A DNA stretch of 64,000 nt from the NCBI GenBank assembly GCA_963720945.1, contig CAVRHH010000030.1, positions 186,001-250,000 of the forward strand. The letters run 5' to 3'. Shown here piece by piece: positions 34,607 through 43,029 of the stretch. The notes beneath the pieces were generated by a model. That model searched no databases. It was not told where the DNA came from and saw nothing but the letters and a program-made list of their open reading frames with translations. The position numbers and the translations under genes were made by a program. Position 1 is the stretch's first letter. Each line of letters opens with the position of its first letter. Source of the DNA: Bog-532 sp963720945 (GTDB taxonomy: Bacteria; Actinomycetota; Actinomycetes; Streptosporangiales; Streptosporangiaceae).

Positions 34607-35605
34607 ATGGATATTACTGTGTGGGAATGGTTTGAGCAGCGCTCATTTCACTTCCGTGACTTCCAGAATCTCGCCGGCGGCGACGCCGCGAGGAACCCGC
34701 TCACCACGACACTGGTGCTGCCCACCCGCAACGTGGCGGACACCATCGGCCCGATCCTGGATACGGTCACCCGGCTGCACGAGCGCACCGGGCTGATCGA
34801 GCAGATCGTGGTCGTCGACGCCGACTCAGCCGATGGCACGGCGGATATCGCCCGGGCCCGCGGCGCGGAGGTGTACTCGGAAAATGAGCTGCTCCCCGAG
34901 TACGGGCGAGCACATGGCAAGGGCGACGCCATGTGGCGGAGCCTGTCCGTGGCCCGCGGCGACATCGTCATGTTCGCCGACGCCGATTCCACCGACTTCC
35001 GTGAGCACTTCATCTACGGCACGCTCGGGCCGCTGCTCACCGACCCGGGCGTTCAGTTCAGCAAGGCGGCCTACCGGCGCCCGTTCACCTCGGGCGGCAA
35101 GTCGGTCGTTGACGGCGGCGGCCGGGTCACCGAGCTGATGGCCAAGCCGCTGCTGAACTTCTACTACCCGGAGCTGACCGGGTTCGTGCAGCCGCTCGCG
35201 GGCGAGTTCGCCGCCCACCGCGAACTGCTGTGCGGGATCCCGTTCGTGACGGGGTACGGGGTCGAGATCGCGATGATGATCGACGTGCTGTCCGAGGCGG
35301 GACTGTCCGCGATGGCGCAGGTCGATCTGGAGTACCGGCAGAACCGGCACCAGCAGCTCTGGGACCTGACCCGGATGAGCTCCGCGGTCCTGCGCGCGCT
35401 CGGCCGCCGGGTCGGCGTGCCCGAGCGGGACCGGTTCCTGCACAACCCGCAGGATGTGCTGGCCCTGCCCCGGCCGGACATCTACCTGCACGCCGTGGCC
35501 ACCGAGAACGGCCTGCGGCTGGACGAGCACCTCAACGAGCAGCTCGAACGGCCGCCGCTCACCCACGTCCTGTCCGCCGGGCAGGAACGCGACACCGTCG
35601 CCTGA
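34607..35605 (+). CDS. gpgS: Glucosyl-3-phosphoglycerate synthase
   Basis: 332 residues, normal for the family. GT-A fold features: TLVLPTRNVADTIG, VVVDADSADGTADIA, EYGRAHGKGDAMWRSL, and the metal-binding DADS in MFADADSTDF. GpgS makes glucosyl-3-phosphoglycerate from a nucleotide glucose and 3-phosphoglycerate, the first step to glucosylglycerate and, in mycobacteria, to methylglucose lipopolysaccharides. The 220-base upstream gap is unusually AT-rich but no clear promoter boxes were fixed. Confidence 0.92.
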   Translation: MDITVWEWFEQRSFHFRDFQNLAGGDAARNPLTTTLVLPTRNVADTIGPILDTVTRLHERTGLIEQIVVVDADSADGTADIARARGAEVYSENELLPEYGRAHGKGDAMWRSLSVARGDIVMFADADSTDFREHFIYGTLGPLLTDPGVQFSKAAYRRPFTSGGKSVVDGGGRVTELMAKPLLNFYYPELTGFVQPLAGEFAAHRELLCGIPFVTGYGVEIAMMIDVLSEAGLSAMAQVDLEYRQNRHQQLWDLTRMSSAVLRALGRRVGVPERDRFLHNPQDVLALPRPDIYLHAVATENGLRLDEHLNEQLERPPLTHVLSAGQERDTVA

Positions 35606-35614
35606 CCCACCCCG

Positions 35615-35648
35615 CCGGGTCCGGGTTTCCGCGGAAACCCGGACCCGG
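35615..35648. terminator. 34-bp perfect palindrome between gpgS and hmgA
   Basis: Arms CCGGGTCCGGGTTTCCG and CGGAAACCCGGACCCGG meet without a spacer, giving a 17-bp perfect inverted repeat in the short gap between two convergent genes. It is best read as a bidirectional terminator without a U-tract, as common in actinomycetes. Confidence 0.65.
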
Positions 35649-35668
35649 TCAGGCGGCGGCGAGCGGCG

Positions 35669-36862
35669 TCAGCGCGGGCCGGCCCACGTCCACGCGTAGC
35701 CGCCGTCGTCGGCGGCCGTGCCGCCCTCGCCCAGCTCCAGCGGGCGGAAGGTGTCGACCATGACCGCCAGCTCGTCGAAGTACTCCGCGCCCAGGCTGCG
35801 CTCGATCGCGCCCGGCTGCGGGCCGTGGCTGTGCCCGCCCGGGTGCAGGCTCACCGACCCCGGGCCGATCCCGGAGCCCTTGCGGGCCTCGTAGTCCCCG
35901 CCGCAGTAGAACATGACCTCATCCGAGTCCACGTTGGAGTGGTAGTAGGGCACCGGCACGGACAGCGGGTGGTAGTCGACCTTCCGCGGCACGAAGTTGC
36001 AGATCACGAAACCGTTCCCCTCGAACACCTGGTGCACGGGCGGCGGCTGGTGCACCCGGCCGGTGATCGGCTCGAAATCCGCGACGTTGAACGTGTACGG
36101 GTACAGGCAGCCGTCCCAGCCCACCACGTCGAACGGGTGGGTCGCGTACACGTACCGGGTGCCCACCACCGCGCCGTGCGCGGAGCGGTGCTTGACCAGC
36201 ACGTCGACGTCCGTGCCCTGCTCGCGCACCGCCTCACCCGGGCCGTGCAGGTCCCGCTCGCAGTACGGGGCGTGCTCCAGGAACTGCCCGTACCGGGACA
36301 GGTACCGCTTGGGCGGCGCGATGTGCGCGTTCGCCTCGATCACGTAGCAGCGCAGCGGCTCCGGGCCGTCCGGCAGCCAGCGGTGGGTCGTCGACCGCGG
36401 CAGGATCACGTAGTCACCGGCCCGGACCGGCAGCGCGCCGAACACGGTGTGCACCGTGCCCGCGCCCGCCTCGACGTACACGCACTCGTCGCCCGCCGCG
36501 TTGCGGTACAGCGGCGAGGCCTCCCCGGCCACCACGTAGGAGATCCGCACGTCGCCGTTGCCCAGCACCAGCCGCCGCCCGGTCACCGGGTCGGCGGCCT
36601 TCCAGTCCGCGCCGGGGAACAGGTCGTGCAGCCTCAGGTGCCGCGGCTTGAGCGGGTGGTTCGGCGTGGTGCCCAGATCGCCGGGCTCCCACGGCATCGC
36701 GTCCACGATCGCCGACGGGACGCCGGCGTGGTACAGCAGCGAGGAGTCCGAGCTGAACCCCTCCTCGCCCATCAGCTCCTCGTAGTACAGCCCGCCGCCG
36801 GGGCGCCGGTGCTGGGTGTGCCGCTTGGCCGGGATGTCGCCGTACCGGCGGTAGTGCGCCAT
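35669..36862 (-). CDS. hmgA: Homogentisate 1,2-dioxygenase
   Basis: 397 residues. Its ATG shares one base with the hppD stop (TAATG). The cupin iron-binding region is present (PVPYYHSNVDSDEVMFYCGG and LHPGGHSHGPQPG). It opens homogentisate to maleylacetoacetate. It is translated together with hppD, so the pair covers two successive steps of tyrosine degradation; no isomerase or fumarylacetoacetase gene is next to it. Confidence 0.93.
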   Translation of the reverse strand: MAHYRRYGDIPAKRHTQHRRPGGGLYYEELMGEEGFSSDSSLLYHAGVPSAIVDAMPWEPGDLGTTPNHPLKPRHLRLHDLFPGADWKAADPVTGRRLVLGNGDVRISYVVAGEASPLYRNAAGDECVYVEAGAGTVHTVFGALPVRAGDYVILPRSTTHRWLPDGPEPLRCYVIEANAHIAPPKRYLSRYGQFLEHAPYCERDLHGPGEAVREQGTDVDVLVKHRSAHGAVVGTRYVYATHPFDVVGWDGCLYPYTFNVADFEPITGRVHQPPPVHQVFEGNGFVICNFVPRKVDYHPLSVPVPYYHSNVDSDEVMFYCGGDYEARKGSGIGPGSVSLHPGGHSHGPQPGAIERSLGAEYFDELAVMVDTFRPLELGEGGTAADDGGYAWTWAGPR

Positions 36863-38067
36863 TACAGGTTCCCCCGCTTCTCCTGCTCGCGCTCGATCGC
36901 CTCGAACAGCGCCTGGAAGTTGCCCTTCCCGAAGCCGAGCGACCCGTGCCGCTCGATCAGCTCGAAGAAGACGGTGGGCCGGTCGCCGATCGGCTTGGTG
37001 AAGATCTGCAGCAGGTAGCCGTCCTCGTCCCGGTCCACCAGGATGCCGCGCGCCTGCAGTTCCGCGACGGGCACGCGGACGTGCCCGATCCGGGCCCGCA
37101 GCGCCGGATCGGTGTAGTAGGAGTCCGGCGTGTCCAGGAACTCGACGCCGTTGGCCCGCAGCCCGTCGACGCAGCCGATGATGTCGTTGGTGGCCAGCGC
37201 GAGATGCTGCGCGCCCGCTCCCTGGTAGAACTCCAGGTACTCGTCGATCTGTGACCGCTTCTTGCCGGTGGCCGGCTCGTTCAGCGGGAACTTCACCCGG
37301 TGATTGCCGTTCGCGACGACCTTGCTCATCAGCGCCGAATACTCCGTCGCGATGTCGTCGCCGACGAACTCGGCCATGTTCGTGAAGCCCATCACCCGGC
37401 CGTAGAAGCCGGCCCACTCGTCCATCCGGCCCAGCTCCACGTTGCCGACCACGTGGTCCAGCGCCTGGAAGTGCCGCTTCGGGGTGCCCTCGCCACGGCG
37501 GGCCGCCGATCGCCGCGGCACGTAACCGGGCAGGTAAGGGCCACGGTAGCGGGACCGGTCGACGAGCGTGTGCCGCGTCTCCCCATAGGTGGCGATCGAT
37601 GCCAGCCGAACGGAACCATGTTCGTCGCGCGCTTCGTGCGGGGCCGACAGGATGGTGGCCCCCTGGCGCCGCGCGTGGGTCACGCACCGGTCGACGTCCG
37701 GCACCTCCAGCGCGATGTCGATGATGCCGTCGCCGTGCCGCCGGTGGTGATCGGCGATCGGGCTGGCCGGGCTCACTGCGCCCTTGAGCACGAACCGGAC
37801 GGCCCCGCTGCGCAGTACGTACGCGTGATGGTCCCGGTTGCCGGTCTCCGGGCCGGAGTAGGCGACCAGCTCCATGCCGAAGGCCAGCTGGAAGAACAGC
37901 GCGGCCTGGGTGGCGTTGCCGACCGCCCACACCACGGCGTCCCACCCGGTGACGGGGAACGGATCGGCGTCCGCGTCGTAGGCGACCAGGCCCACGAGCT
38001 GCCTGAGCTGATCCACGTCGAGATCGGCGAGCCGTTCCTGGCTGGTCAGGGTCTGGTCGATGCTCAC
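36862..38067 (-). CDS. hppD: 4-hydroxyphenylpyruvate dioxygenase
   Basis: 401 residues. The two vicinal-oxygen-chelate domains are present with the iron ligands His in LDHVVGNVE, His in AQHLALATND and Glu in FFELIERHG. It converts 4-hydroxyphenylpyruvate to homogentisate, which the downstream hmgA product opens. The divergent AsnC-family gene 200 bases away is the likely regulator. Confidence 0.94.
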   Translation of the reverse strand: MSIDQTLTSQERLADLDVDQLRQLVGLVAYDADADPFPVTGWDAVVWAVGNATQAALFFQLAFGMELVAYSGPETGNRDHHAYVLRSGAVRFVLKGAVSPASPIADHHRRHGDGIIDIALEVPDVDRCVTHARRQGATILSAPHEARDEHGSVRLASIATYGETRHTLVDRSRYRGPYLPGYVPRRSAARRGEGTPKRHFQALDHVVGNVELGRMDEWAGFYGRVMGFTNMAEFVGDDIATEYSALMSKVVANGNHRVKFPLNEPATGKKRSQIDEYLEFYQGAGAQHLALATNDIIGCVDGLRANGVEFLDTPDSYYTDPALRARIGHVRVPVAELQARGILVDRDEDGYLLQIFTKPIGDRPTVFFELIERHGSLGFGKGNFQALFEAIEREQEKRGNL

Positions 38068-38227
38068 GGCTGGCCTCCTCCGCAGCGGGCTGCCCTCCGG
38101 CCCGCCCCCCGGCGACGCTGACGGGGGACAGGACGTTGGGGCCCATCAGAACCCGTCCCCATCCAGCTGCGCAAGTAAGCGTCCCGGCGCTGCACATGTT
38201 GGTCAACCTGACGGGACCAGGGACACA

Positions 38228-38235
38228 ATAGCTAT
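38228..38235. promoter_or_regulatory. ATAGCTAT palindrome in the hppD/asnC intergenic region
   Basis: The short AT palindrome ATAGCTAT, within the stretch ACACAATAGCTATACAAG, stands out in an otherwise GC-rich gap between divergent genes. Lrp/AsnC proteins bind AT-rich dyads, so this is a candidate operator; the evidence is positional. Confidence 0.3.
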
Positions 38236-38268
38236 ACAAGTTGCCCAGCTGATAGCGACGGAGATGTG

Positions 38269-38787
38269 ATGGCCGACGAGCCCGTCCTTGATGCCCTCGA
38301 CCTGGCGCTGCTGACCGCCATGCGGCGCAGCCCACGGGCCGGCATCCTGGAACTGTCCCGGCTGGTCAAGGTGGCCCGCGCCACCGCGGCGTCGCGGCTG
38401 GAGCGGCTGGAGCGCGCCGGTGTCATCACCGGCTACGGCCCCGATATCGACATCGCTGCCGCCGGGTACCCGGTGCAGGCGTTCGTCACCCTGGAGATCG
38501 CCCAGGGATCACTGGACAAGCTGCACCGCGACCTGTCGTCGATTCCGGGCGTGCTCGAGGCCTACGCCATCACCGGCACCGGGGACGTACTGTGCCGGGT
38601 GGCGGCCGCCTCGAACGCGGAGCTTCAGCAGACCTTGCTGCAGCTCAACGGCTCCGCGTGGGTCGCCCGCTCGACAAGCGCGGTCCTGCTGTCCACGGTG
38701 GTCGCCCCCCGCGCCATGCCCCTGCTGGCGTCACGGCCGCGCGCGTCAGCGACCCGGGCTCCCGCCTTCCGGGAACCGGGGTCGTGA
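38269..38787 (+). CDS. Lrp/AsnC-family transcriptional regulator
   Basis: 172 residues from the ATG at 38269 (GGAG five bases upstream). N-terminal HTH (LDLALLTAMRRSPRAGILELSR...ATAASRLERLERAGVI) and C-terminal RAM-like ligand domain (QAFVTLEIAQG...YAITGTGDVLCRVAA) are in the normal order. It lies divergent to hppD-hmgA, so it likely senses tyrosine or a related aromatic amino acid and controls their breakdown. Confidence 0.9.
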   Translation: MADEPVLDALDLALLTAMRRSPRAGILELSRLVKVARATAASRLERLERAGVITGYGPDIDIAAAGYPVQAFVTLEIAQGSLDKLHRDLSSIPGVLEAYAITGTGDVLCRVAAASNAELQQTLLQLNGSAWVARSTSAVLLSTVVAPRAMPLLASRPRASATRAPAFREPGS

Positions 38788-38797
38788 CGGGCGGGCC

Positions 38798-39025
38798 TTA
38801 CGGTACTAACAGCGCCGGGCCGCCGCGGAAGGCCGAGTCGAAGTCCGGCTCCCCGGACGGCCGGGCGTGCCCGTAGGAGTGCTTGCCCTCGGCCGGCACC
38901 ACTTCGGGATGGCCTGACCCGACAGAGATCTGCTTGATCTTCGCGAAGCGGACGATGTCCTGCCACCCGCCCGCGATGGCGGCGCCGAGCGCGATCGGAA
39001 TGACGAGCCACAGTGCCTTGCGCAT
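38798..39025 (-). CDS. Small membrane-anchored protein, unknown function
   Basis: 75 residues from an ATG with GAGGGGA upstream. A single N-terminal hydrophobic segment (LWLVIPIALGAAIAGG) is followed by DIVRFAKIKQIS, a pattern known in short actinobacterial proteins of unknown function, then a Ser/Gly/Pro-rich tail that may extend the usual 40-45 residue family size. It lies convergent to the AsnC gene, 10 bases from its stop. Confidence 0.6.
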   Translation of the reverse strand: MRKALWLVIPIALGAAIAGGWQDIVRFAKIKQISVGSGHPEVVPAEGKHSYGHARPSGEPDFDSAFRGGPALLVP

Positions 39026-39179
39026 CGTGTGTTCCCCTCTTGTATGAGGGCCATCCGCCACCAGGTCACCGGGGACCAGATCATGCGGGTGGTCTCCCGT
39101 GTTCTTTCCCTGCTGCGGGGCAGGTAAGCGCCCGGTGCCGCGGTGATTTGGGGCAGGAGGCACAGGAGACAATCGTGTT

Positions 39180-39953
39180 GTGACGTCGCCACCGGCGCCG
39201 CAGCCGTCCGGGGTGACGGCGTGGGCCACCAGGAACCTCACGCCGCTGCGCCGGTTCCTGCGAACCGAGACCGGCAGTGCCGCGGTGCTGCTGGCCGCGA
39301 CGGTGGCCGCCCTGGTGTGGGCGAACGCCGGCCCGCGGTCGTACGGTGCCGTCTGGGGGACGGACCTCTCGCTTCATCTCGGCCGCTGGCACCTGGCCCA
39401 GGATCTGCACGGCTGGGTGAATTCGGGCCTGATGACCTTCTTCTTCCTGGTCGTCGCGGTGGAGGCCCGGCGCGAATTCGACATGGGGGAGCTGCGCCAG
39501 CGGAGCCGGCTCACGCTGCCGCTGCTGGCCGGGATCGGCGGGATGATCGGCCCGGTCGCCATCTACCTGGCGCTGAACGCCGGGCAGCCGTCCGCGCACG
39601 GCTGGGGCACCGCGATGTCCACCGACACGGCGTTCGCCCTCGGCGCGCTCGCCCTGGTCGAATACGCCGGGCAGCTCGGCCTGGACACCGCCCGGTTCGC
39701 GGCCGATATGCGCAGCCATGCCGGGGCCGGGCACGTGGCCGAGGATGTGGACTCCGCCGACCTGTCCGGGGTGTCCGGGACGCCCACGTTCTTCGTCAAC
39801 GGCATGCGGCACTACGGCGCGTACGACATTGACTCGCTGTCGGCTGCGGTGCGCGCGGCGCGGTTCCGCGCCTTCCTGGACGGCGGGGGCGGCCGCCGGC
39901 GCACCAGCCAGCCGGAGCCGGCCGGGCCGCCGCGGGACGGCGGCGACGCCTAG
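39180..39953 (+). pseudogene. NhaA-DsbA fusion antiporter with a large internal in-frame deletion
   Basis: Residues 1-160 are the start of an NhaA Na+/H+ antiporter (FLRTETGSAAVLLAATVAAL, LMTFFFLVVAVEARREF, TDTAFALGALAL). The sequence then jumps in frame to VEYAGQLGLDTARFAADM and GVSGTPTFFVNGMRHYGAYD, the second half of the thioredoxin/DsbA-like domain that some actinobacterial NhaA proteins carry at the C-terminus. Around 350-400 residues, including the helix with the ion-binding Asp pair, are missing. The product cannot be a working antiporter, although the frame is open from GTG to stop. Confidence 0.75.
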
Positions 39954-40435
39954 CGGCTCTCCGCCTCGTCCTCGTCGAGGACGTGCACGGCGGCCTCCTC
40001 GGCCCCGGCCGCCCCGGCGTCGATCCCGACGTCGCTGGCGACGAGATCCTCCTCCGTGTCGGGGTGCGCTCCCTCGTCCTCGGCCACCAGCCGGCCCGCG
40101 CGGGGATCCGGGAGGTCCTCCTCCTCGAGCAGGTCGTCCTCGGTGTCGGCGTCCTCGTCTTCCCGCTCCGCCTCGGCGTACGGGTCGACGTCGGGTATCT
40201 CCTCGGCCAGATGCTGGTCCAGGGACTCACCGGCCTCTTCCTCGGCCTCGGTCGTCCCGTATTTGTCGGCCGCCAGCCACCGGTCGGGCGGGATGATCCC
40301 CGTGTCGAGCGGATCGCCGGTAGGGCCGTCTTCGAGCGAGTCCGGCTCGTCCAGCTGTTCGTCGTTCTCGGCCCCGATGGTCATCTCGTCTACCTGGTCG
40401 AGACCGGTAGGGTCGTCAGGCTCGTCGTATGCCAT
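39950..40435 (-). CDS. DUF5709-family acidic protein
   Basis: 161 residues, extremely acidic with clusters of Asp and Glu. The conserved segment PDRWLAADKYGTTEAEEEAG followed by ESLDQHLAEEIPDV is that of DUF5709 proteins of actinobacteria. Probably soluble and disordered at the ends; function unknown. Its stop overlaps the convergent NhaA remnant by four bases. Confidence 0.8.
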   Translation of the reverse strand: MAYDEPDDPTGLDQVDEMTIGAENDEQLDEPDSLEDGPTGDPLDTGIIPPDRWLAADKYGTTEAEEEAGESLDQHLAEEIPDVDPYAEAEREDEDADTEDDLLEEEDLPDPRAGRLVAEDEGAHPDTEEDLVASDVGIDAGAAGAEEAAVHVLDEDEAESR

Positions 40436-40489
40436 GTCGGGTGCTTTCTCCTCCGTGCCCGGGCGCTTTCCCTCGGATACGCCAGGCTA

Positions 40490-40720
40490 TACCCGGGCCG
40501 GCTGCTCGCGCTGACCGCGAACTCGCCGTTCTGGCAGGGGCGTGACAGCGGGTATTCGAGTTACCGCCGCCAGGTGTGGGGGCGGTGGCCGTCGTCCGGC
40601 CCGACCGAGCTGTTCGGCACCCCGCACGGCGCGATGCTGCAGCGCCGGGTACACGAAAGCACCGGCGACCTGGCCGCGGTCGTCCGCAACGCCGTGTCGC
40701 ACACGCTCTCGGTCGAGTAG
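40490..40720 (+). pseudogene. Remnant of a carboxylate-amine ligase (YbdK/GCS2 family)
   Basis: A frame without a proper start contains LLALTANSPFWQGRDSGYSS and YRRQVWGRWPSSGPTELFGT, a well-conserved substrate-binding stretch of YbdK-type glutamate-cysteine ligases, then changes directly to LQRRVHESTGDLAAVVRNA and a stop, which looks like the C-terminal end of the same family. The N-terminal half and the region between the two parts have been lost. Confidence 0.6.
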
Positions 40721-40780
40721 GCCCCGGGCCGGGCCGGCCGTCCCGGCAGCTCGCCCGGCCGAGGTCCCCTCTGGTCAGCC

Positions 40781-40984
40781 TTACTTCGCGACGATGACGT
40801 CGGATGCCTTGATCACGGCGGTCACTTCGCTGCCCTCTTCGAGGCCCAGATCGCGGACCGCCTCGACCGTGATCGACGCCACCAGGCGCACACCGCCCGC
40901 GTCCATCTCGACGTTCGCGGTGGCCTGACCGCCGTTGATCTTCGTTATCCGCGCCGGTATCTGGTTTCTCGCGCTGAGCTTCAT
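40781..40984 (-). CDS. Molbindin (TOBE/Mop domain protein)
   Basis: 67 residues from an ATG with AGGAGG six bases upstream. One Mop domain: KLSARNQIPARITKI at the start and SEVTAVIKASDVIVAK at the end. Such proteins bind molybdate or tungstate and serve as an oxyanion store. A molybdoenzyme (xanthine dehydrogenase) is encoded in the same window but far away. Confidence 0.88.
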   Translation of the reverse strand: MKLSARNQIPARITKINGGQATANVEMDAGGVRLVASITVEAVRDLGLEEGSEVTAVIKASDVIVAK

Positions 40985-41033
40985 GTTCGGCCTCCTGGCC
41001 GTGCTGGTAAGTGGATGGTGCTGCGTGTGCACG

Positions 41034-41144
41034 CTAGCCCATCGCCCCAGGCCGGGCCGCCTCCCACGCGGGGATGCCGGCAGCGAAGAAGTACAGGTAG
41101 TCCTCGTCGAACACGCCCTTGGTGCCGAACACTGGCTCGGTCAT
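41034..41144 (-). pseudogene. N-terminal stub of a class I methyltransferase-like protein
   Basis: 36 codons from an ATG with GGGGA upstream. The first 20 residues (MTEPVFGTKGVFDEDYLYFF) resemble the N-terminus of a group of actinobacterial SAM-dependent methyltransferases; then an unrelated short tail reaches TAG. The SAM-binding part is absent. Either a deletion remnant or a small real peptide; the match is short. Confidence 0.35.
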
Positions 41145-41219
41145 GGCGTCCCCGTCGGCTCAGGACCAGCGGCACCCGGAACCGCGGCACCGCCCTCGGC
41201 GGCAGCCTATCGCGGCCGC

Positions 41220-42224
41220 TTACTTGGCCAGGCCGACCCCGGTGAAGTCCTTGCCCCGCTCCAGCAGTTCCGCGGCGCCCCGGATCACGCAGCGGAGCGG
41301 ATCGTCCACCACGACGACGGCGATGTCCGATGACGACTCGATCCTGCTGGCCAGGCCCGGCAGCAGCGCGCCCCCGCCCGCAAGACGGATTTTGCCGCGC
41401 ACCACGTCCTCGGCGATGCCCGGCGGGATGTCCGACAGGATCTCCTCCACGGAGCGGATGATGGCCGCGACGGTATGTTCCAGCGCGGTGGCCACCAGCT
41501 TGCCCGGAACGCGCTCGACCTTGGGCGTCCGGTGTGCGGCGTCGATGCCGATGGTTTCGGCCCAGCCCAGCGTCCCGCCGGTGAGGCCCAGCTCCATCTT
41601 CAGGCCGGTTGCGGCCTTCCGCCCCAGGATCAGCCCCAGTTCGGTCCGGGCCGCATGGATGATCGCGTCGTCCATCGCGTTGCCGGCCAGCCGCAGCGAC
41701 TGGGCCCGGACCACCCGCGCGCCCGAGACCACCGCGATCTCGGTGGTCCCGCCGCCCAGGTCCACCACGAACGCGCCCGCACCCGCGGCGAGGTCGACGC
41801 CCGCTCCGGCCGCCGCGGCCACCGGCTCGTCCACCAGCCGCACCGTGGCGCGCGGCCGCCGCGCTTCCAGGGCAGCGGCCACCGACCGGCGCTCGACCCA
41901 GGTCGCGCGGCTGGGCACGCAGACCAGAGCCGACGGGCGGAGCGGGCCGGGGTGCCGGTTGGCCCGGCGCAGAAAGCTGTTCAGCATCAGCGCCGTCGCG
42001 CTCAGATCGGCGATCACGCCGTCCCGCAGCGGGTAGATGATCTCGATGTCCTCGGGTTCCTTGCCCGCCAGGGCGTCCGCCTGCTCACCGACCGCGGCGA
42101 CCTTGCCGGTCGCCGCGTCGAGGGCGATCGCGGATGGTTCGTCGATCACGAGTCCACGGCCCGCGACCCAGATGAGCGTGTTCGTGGTCCCCAGGTCGAT
42201 CGCGATGCTTCCCCGCAAGCGCAT
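41220..42224 (-). CDS. MreB-like actin homologue
   Basis: 334 residues from the ATG at 42224 with AGGGA upstream. Actin-fold motifs: IAIDLGTTNTLIWV (phosphate 1), FVVDLGGGTTEIAVVSG (phosphate 2), and the C-terminal LAGGGALLPGL. Slightly shorter than standard MreB. No mreC, mreD or rod-shape genes are adjacent, so it is an orphan paralogue; a role in spore-wall or another filament system is inference. Confidence 0.87.
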   Translation of the reverse strand: MRLRGSIAIDLGTTNTLIWVAGRGLVIDEPSAIALDAATGKVAAVGEQADALAGKEPEDIEIIYPLRDGVIADLSATALMLNSFLRRANRHPGPLRPSALVCVPSRATWVERRSVAAALEARRPRATVRLVDEPVAAAAGAGVDLAAGAGAFVVDLGGGTTEIAVVSGARVVRAQSLRLAGNAMDDAIIHAARTELGLILGRKAATGLKMELGLTGGTLGWAETIGIDAAHRTPKVERVPGKLVATALEHTVAAIIRSVEEILSDIPPGIAEDVVRGKIRLAGGGALLPGLASRIESSSDIAVVVVDDPLRCVIRGAAELLERGKDFTGVGLAK

Positions 42225-43029
42225 GATCTCGTCCCTCGGTCGGAAATGCGTATGCCTCCCTAAGTATGGAGGGAGACGTATGACATGATGTGTCGCATTC
42301 CGAACCTGTGACCTGCGCGCCGCGCCGGCGCCCCACCGCGGCATCCCCTGGCTCCCGGGCCGTCCCCTCGCCGCAGCGCCCGCTGGCTCGCGGGCCGCCG
42401 CACCGTGGACGGCGCCGCCCAGCCTGGTAACGGTACGGGGGACACCGCACGGGGCGCGAGCACTGGGGCGGGGGTCACCGGCGGCGCCGGTTCCTCCGGG
42501 GAGGCGAGCTGGCCGTGACCAAAACCACACAAACCGCTCAGCAGACTTCTGAAAGAGAACTAGTCCCTGTGCCGCCGGCCTGCCGCGGCGGCCCCGTTGC
42601 CCTGGCCGGCCGCCCGGCCTTCCCGCCCGCCCCGATTCGCCCGCGGCCGCGCCCGCAATTTCCCGGCGGGAATGTTTTGACCGGGCGCCGGTGTTTTGGT
42701 ATATAGTTGTCCCAGGCGAGAGTTACCGCGATATGTGTCCGGAGCTCGCCAGGGGATTCTAGTTATTGCTCCGCCCGGCCCGGGTAACTACTGGGCCAGC
42801 GTCGAGCCAATTCCGCGGGCAGCACACGATCCAGGTGAGTCCGGCCCGCTGGGCCGTCCAGGCTTGTCTTTCCTGGTTCCGGCTGCTGAGGACCCTCACG
42901 CCTGCTGGTATGTCACGCGCGTTCCGCTGGCTGCGATTTTACCGGCCTTCTCGTTAATGCCATCCGCGCCGGCCGCGCCTTCTATTTGGCATGCCTGAAA
43001 TTCAATCTTCCCCGAAAGGAAACACAGCA
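42225..43029. other. Long intergenic region between mreB-like gene and rho, with rho leader
   Basis: About 800 bases. Near the mreB-like start a CTCCCT/AGGGAG dyad (42256-42275) flanked by CGTATG repeats may be an operator. The middle holds a weak frame (42515-42706, GTG start with GGGGAGG upstream, beginning MTKTTQTAQQTSERE) that I cannot assign. From the promoter at 42677 to the rho start is an untranslated leader of about 320 bases. Confidence 0.45.
42677..42705 (+). promoter_or_regulatory. Strong sigma70-type promoter for rho
   Basis: TTGACC (42677-42682) and TATATA (42700-42705) with exactly 17 bases between them are close to consensus and unusual in this GC-rich sequence. Transcription would start near 42712, leaving about 318 bases of leader before the rho start, long enough for Rho autoregulation. 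Confidence 0.65.

Noticed and set aside
41220..42224. MreB-like gene considered as DnaK/Hsp70
   Set aside because: Length of 334 residues, no substrate-binding domain, and the motif pattern of MreB with its compact C-terminus.
42696..42998. 100-codon frame between the rho promoter and rho
   Set aside because: It begins inside the promoter boxes, has no ribosome binding site and no similarity to a known protein; better read as untranslated leader.
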